Assembly: GCA_021521415.1 (NCBI GenBank)
Contig: JAIQDT010001663.1
Span: 124,001 to 188,000, forward strand
Length of the DNA stretch: 64,000 nucleotides
Reading direction: 5' to 3'
From: Bidens hawaiensis
Lineage: Eukaryota; Streptophyta; Magnoliopsida; Asterales; Asteraceae
Part shown: positions 60,631-64,000 of the stretch, one piece after another
How positions within the stretch are numbered: the first letter of the stretch is position 1
How the letters are laid out: each line of letters opens with the position of its first letter
Notes under the pieces: generated by a model
What the model saw: only the letters and a program-made list of their open reading frames with translations
Database searches by the model: none
Told to the model about the DNA's origin: nothing
Translations under genes and position numbers: made by a program

Positions 60631-60639
60631 TTCATATTG

Positions 60640-61967
60640 ACTTTGAAGAGATATGATAACTTGACAACACATCTTCAAATTCTCTTAATGAACACTGCAT
60701 TTGAGTCTTAGCTTTTACAATGATGTCACCTATATTTCAACCATATCACTTTCAAACTATATTATTATAATGAGAATCAATTTTTACTAAGAAATTTTAT
60801 GCATTCTAAATACGCTTTTGACACATTTGGTCTGTTTTCAACAATAAGCATGATGAATCATGGAGTTGTAATGGAAAATATCAATAGAAAGAAGCAAAAT
60901 AATTAAGATCAAAGCAATATAAATAGTTCTGATCAATTAAAACCTTAAAATTGGGATGGCTGGAAGATCAATTATGAAGTGAACTGACCTAAATTTGCAC
61001 ATATCCTTTTGAAAATTTAATCCCCAAAGGCTGATTGAAGACCTGAATAACTGCACAAACAAATTTCTTAAGCGTCGACGCAATTCGATTTGATAGTATA
61101 TATGCCATTTACCGTCAAGTGAGGGTTTACCAGGTTTAGATTCGTAAATTGAAACAAAAAGAATCAAAATATGTTGCAACCGCCCGAGATAATGCAGTGA
61201 AGGGCATATCAGATGAAACAACCAACAAATAATCGACTCTATATGAACCAAATCGATAATTTAGTCATTATTAATCAATTCACCACAAAAATTCAGCAAT
61301 TTGACTCAATAGAACACGCAAACGCCAATAAAATCCCTAATTTAAGATGAAAGGCGCAAACGAAATAGAAGTTCTTGTTGGATAGATTTATTAGAGCGTG
61401 ACTGGCGTTATGTAGTAACTGTTATAGTAGCAACTATTTAGGAGAAGGAGTACGTGGAACCGAAAACGGAAAGAGATAAAACAAATAAAATAATAATAAT
61501 AATAATAATAATAAAGAAGTTAACTGCAGCATTTAAGGATTATTAATAAACTATAAATACCTATGCTTCAAGAAACTTGTACTTCAATGCTTTATTGACT
61601 TGTACATTGTAATCTACACATCGGATTTGAAAGTTTTTTAAATCGAAACGTTGACAAAAATAAACACGTCGCAATGGTAAGATCGGTGTTTTTTTAACAT
61701 AATATATTAAAATATATTGAAAGAATAATAATTGTAAATAAAGTTGTCAAAAAAAATATTAAAAATAAAGGGGTAAACTTGTAAGTTTTTATAAAATTAA
61801 CAAAAGATAACTAAAGTTAAGGGGTAAAAATTATAATTATTTTAAACAAGATTGAAAACACGTAATATTTAATTCTTCAATTACCATTTTGTTCCTTTTT
61901 GAAGTTGTACCATATGTTTAATGGATTGTAAATCTCTTAAAATCATACTCTTACTTTTGCCCATAAG
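60640..61967. other. Intergenic DNA
   Basis: 60937-61251 is open on the minus strand for 104 codons (contains KWHIYYQIELRRRLRN) but I do not recognise it; it might be a spoiled upstream part of the neighbouring pseudogene. An (AAT)n run lies at 61487-61513. Confidence 0.3.
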
Positions 61968-62252
61968 AGCATTCTCAACCCATCCCCTATAATTTTGTGA
62001 GGGGAATTTGTAAATTATATGGTGGGGTTGTGAGTGTAAATTATAGGGTGGAGAGAGCAAATATAGTGATTTTTTTTTTAAATTTGAGAGAAAGGTGGTG
62101 ATTTTTTGTAAATTATAGGGTGAAGAGAGAAAACTGTAATGATAAAAGTATTAAAAAAATTTTATTTAGTTAAACTATAGATAGAGATGTGGTGTCATAT
62201 AGTGTAATTATGGAGATGATGATGGAAGACAGGCTGGGAATGCTCTAGAGCA
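61968..62252. mobile_element. MITE with GAGCATTC ends
   Basis: agagcattctcaaccc at the left and ctgggaatgctct at the right are inverse. The 285-bp inside repeats tgtaaattatagggtg-like motifs. No coding potential. Confidence 0.55.
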
Positions 62253-62460
62253 AAAGACTTAAATAATTCATTGTAATGTTTATTAAATTCTCTATCTTCT
62301 TAATTAACTTCTCTCCGCACATCCTCACTAATCTCTTAGAACCTATCGTGCGCAAACAAACGAAAAAAACAAAAGAAACACGATTAGACCAAATATTGCT
62401 TAGTAACAAAAATAACAACACTAATAATAGACCACTTTGATTTTTTTATAAAGAAAATTA

Positions 62461-63258
62461 GGCCAGTAAACAAACCGAATGTTCGTGAATTATTCGTGAA
62501 CCGTTCGATGGAAAGTTCGTTTATGTTCGTTTATTTAATAAACGAACGAACACAAACAAAATATTTGTGTTCGTTTAATTAAACGAACGAACATGAACAC
62601 ATGTTTCGTTCGTTCATTTATGTTCACGAACGTTCGTTTATGTTTGTTTATTTATGTTCATTTGTATTTGTTTATTTATGTTCGTTTATGTATTAATAGA
62701 AAATAATTACTTATTATCTGGATGAGTATTCTAATTAAAGGTTTTTACATTTTTTAATTTGAGTTCATTTAAGTGTTTTAATTTACGTTCGTTTATGCTT
62801 GTTTGTGTTCATTTACATTTGTCATCTATGTTCATTTATATTCGTTTATCTTTGTTCAGTTATATTCGTTTAAATTATAAACAAATGAACATAAATGAAC
62901 ACAAATGTTAATTTTCTTAAATAAACGAAAATAAATATTAATATTCGTTCGATTAAGTGTTCGTATTCGTTGAAAGTTAAATGAGCGAACAAGAACATAC
63001 CCTTGTTTGTGTTTGTTTGATTTGTTTATAGATTTTTATTATTCACATTAATGAATACGCTGGTCTCAATTTCTAGGCTCTATTGATTTTTATTTGTGTT
63101 CGATTGTGTTCGTGAACCGTTCGTGAACACATTCATTTCCTTAATGAACGAACACGAACATAAAATCTCGTTCGGTAAGTGTTCGTGAACACATTATTTT
63201 CTTAACGAATGAACATGAACAAGGCGTTGTTCGTGTTCCTTCGGTTCGTTTACAGCCC
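62461..63258. mobile_element. Terminal-inverted-repeat element built of AACGAAC motifs
   Basis: The left end ggccagtaaacaaaccga and right end tcggttcgtttacagccc are inverse with few differences, each next to TA. The 800-bp inside is degenerate AACGAAC/GTTCGTT, with forward and inverse forms mixed, so it is strongly self-complementary. It has the same plan as 42897-43250. Confidence 0.6.
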
Positions 63259-64000
63259 TAAAGAAAATGTTAAGATGTTCAAAGGTTTTAATTTAATTTA
63301 ATTTTATTTATTGCAAGGAAGACATATATTACATTTTACAAACTCACATTACATAATGTTTCAATCAAGCTCAAGCCTTCATTCGATGTTGTAGTATCTT
63401 ACACGCGTGAATGTTACTTTATCACATGTTTCATAAATTATTCATTGCATAATAGTAGTAATCTTTCAAATCACTTTTCAAAACAAAGTTTAATAAACAT
63501 AACATATACCCAAACATAAAACGATTATTTTCGACCAAAAGAGATTCATATATTCATAAAAATAGAGAGAAATGTATCTCTACGATGAGTAGAGGGAAAC
63601 ATAATTTCATACCATGATGTAAACAAAACAGAGTCCATACGTTAATTGTGTAATTTCAACTTAATTTAACATTTTTTTCTCCAAACATGTGGTAACCAAA
63701 GGGTAGTTTTATTTAAGATTAGTTTCTTCATGGGTGTATGATGGTTTTTCGTGTTTTTAGCATCCTAGGTCATAGGCTTTCTTAAATCAAGTGTTTGACT
63801 ACGAATTAGTATTTCTAATCCAAACACATATAAGATATATGTGTTTTTTTCTTTATTAACATCAGGCGTTTACATAAATAGGGTTTGAAAAATTACCTGG
63901 TTGGTCAATGTGTTTTGTTTATTATGTCCATAATATCTTAATATTGGGAATTTGGTCTCTAATTCTTAATTTCTCTGCCTTCTATGGTTCAAAAATCTAA
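63259..64000. other. AT-rich intergenic DNA to the right edge
   Basis: No gene, RNA or repeat with clear borders was found. Confidence 0.4.

Overview
The window is nuclear DNA from a flowering plant, almost certainly a eudicot. Genes are split by short GT-AG introns, intergenic DNA is very AT-rich, and LTR retrotransposons, solo LTRs, Helitron-like elements and MITEs fill much of the space. The transposon types and protein sequences fit an asterid such as Asteraceae, but that is inference. No prokaryotic, organellar or CRISPR features were seen.

Layout. 1-2560 (+) is the 3' part of a SEN1-type RNA/DNA helicase gene; its start lies outside the window and one exon carries a frameshift. A decayed Ty1/copia element with very short LTRs (2680-7239) sits 119 bp past its stop codon. 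7539-8885 is a Helitron-like element with a relative at 54881-56182. 9832-11605 (-) is a RAB5/RABF2-type GTPase copy that lacks the exons for the central GTPase core. 12-21 kb is repeat-rich, with unrecognised exon-like pieces, a clean solo LTR with target duplication (17032-17978) and a MUT9-like kinase pseudogene. 22780-25574 (+) is a SET-domain methyltransferase gene of the SDG40 type whose first exon has frame problems. A LINE remnant lies at 26.6-27.6 kb. 30437-34745 (+) is a complete sucrose synthase gene of 14 coding exons. 35086-35958 (-) is an intronless GT31 glycosyltransferase gene converging on it. From 36 to 49 kb there are no convincing genes: a Helitron end, a 2-kb solo LTR, two abutting minus-strand LTRs rich in tandem and hairpin repeats, and a terminal-inverted-repeat element made of self-complementary ACCGGTT motifs. 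51543-58248 (-) is an apparently intact 11-exon gene for a secreted plant protein family of uncertain biochemistry; it has a 14-nt microexon and a 4.2-kb first intron that hosts a Helitron-like element. 60.0-60.6 kb is a ureidoglycine aminohydrolase pseudogene. The right end holds a MITE and a large AACGAAC-type inverted-repeat element.

The genes do not form a pathway. Sucrose synthase (sucrose cleavage), the GT31 enzyme (Golgi glycosylation), SDG40 (protein lysine methylation) and the secreted protein are independent neighbours. The main theme is gene copies in different states of decay: a helicase with one frameshift, a RAB5 with missing exons, SDG40 with frameshifts confined to exon 1, and fragments of a kinase and a ureide-pathway enzyme. 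No clearly new enzyme system was found. The most unusual signals are structural: the hairpin and inverted-repeat elements, the microexon, and a GC-AG intron.
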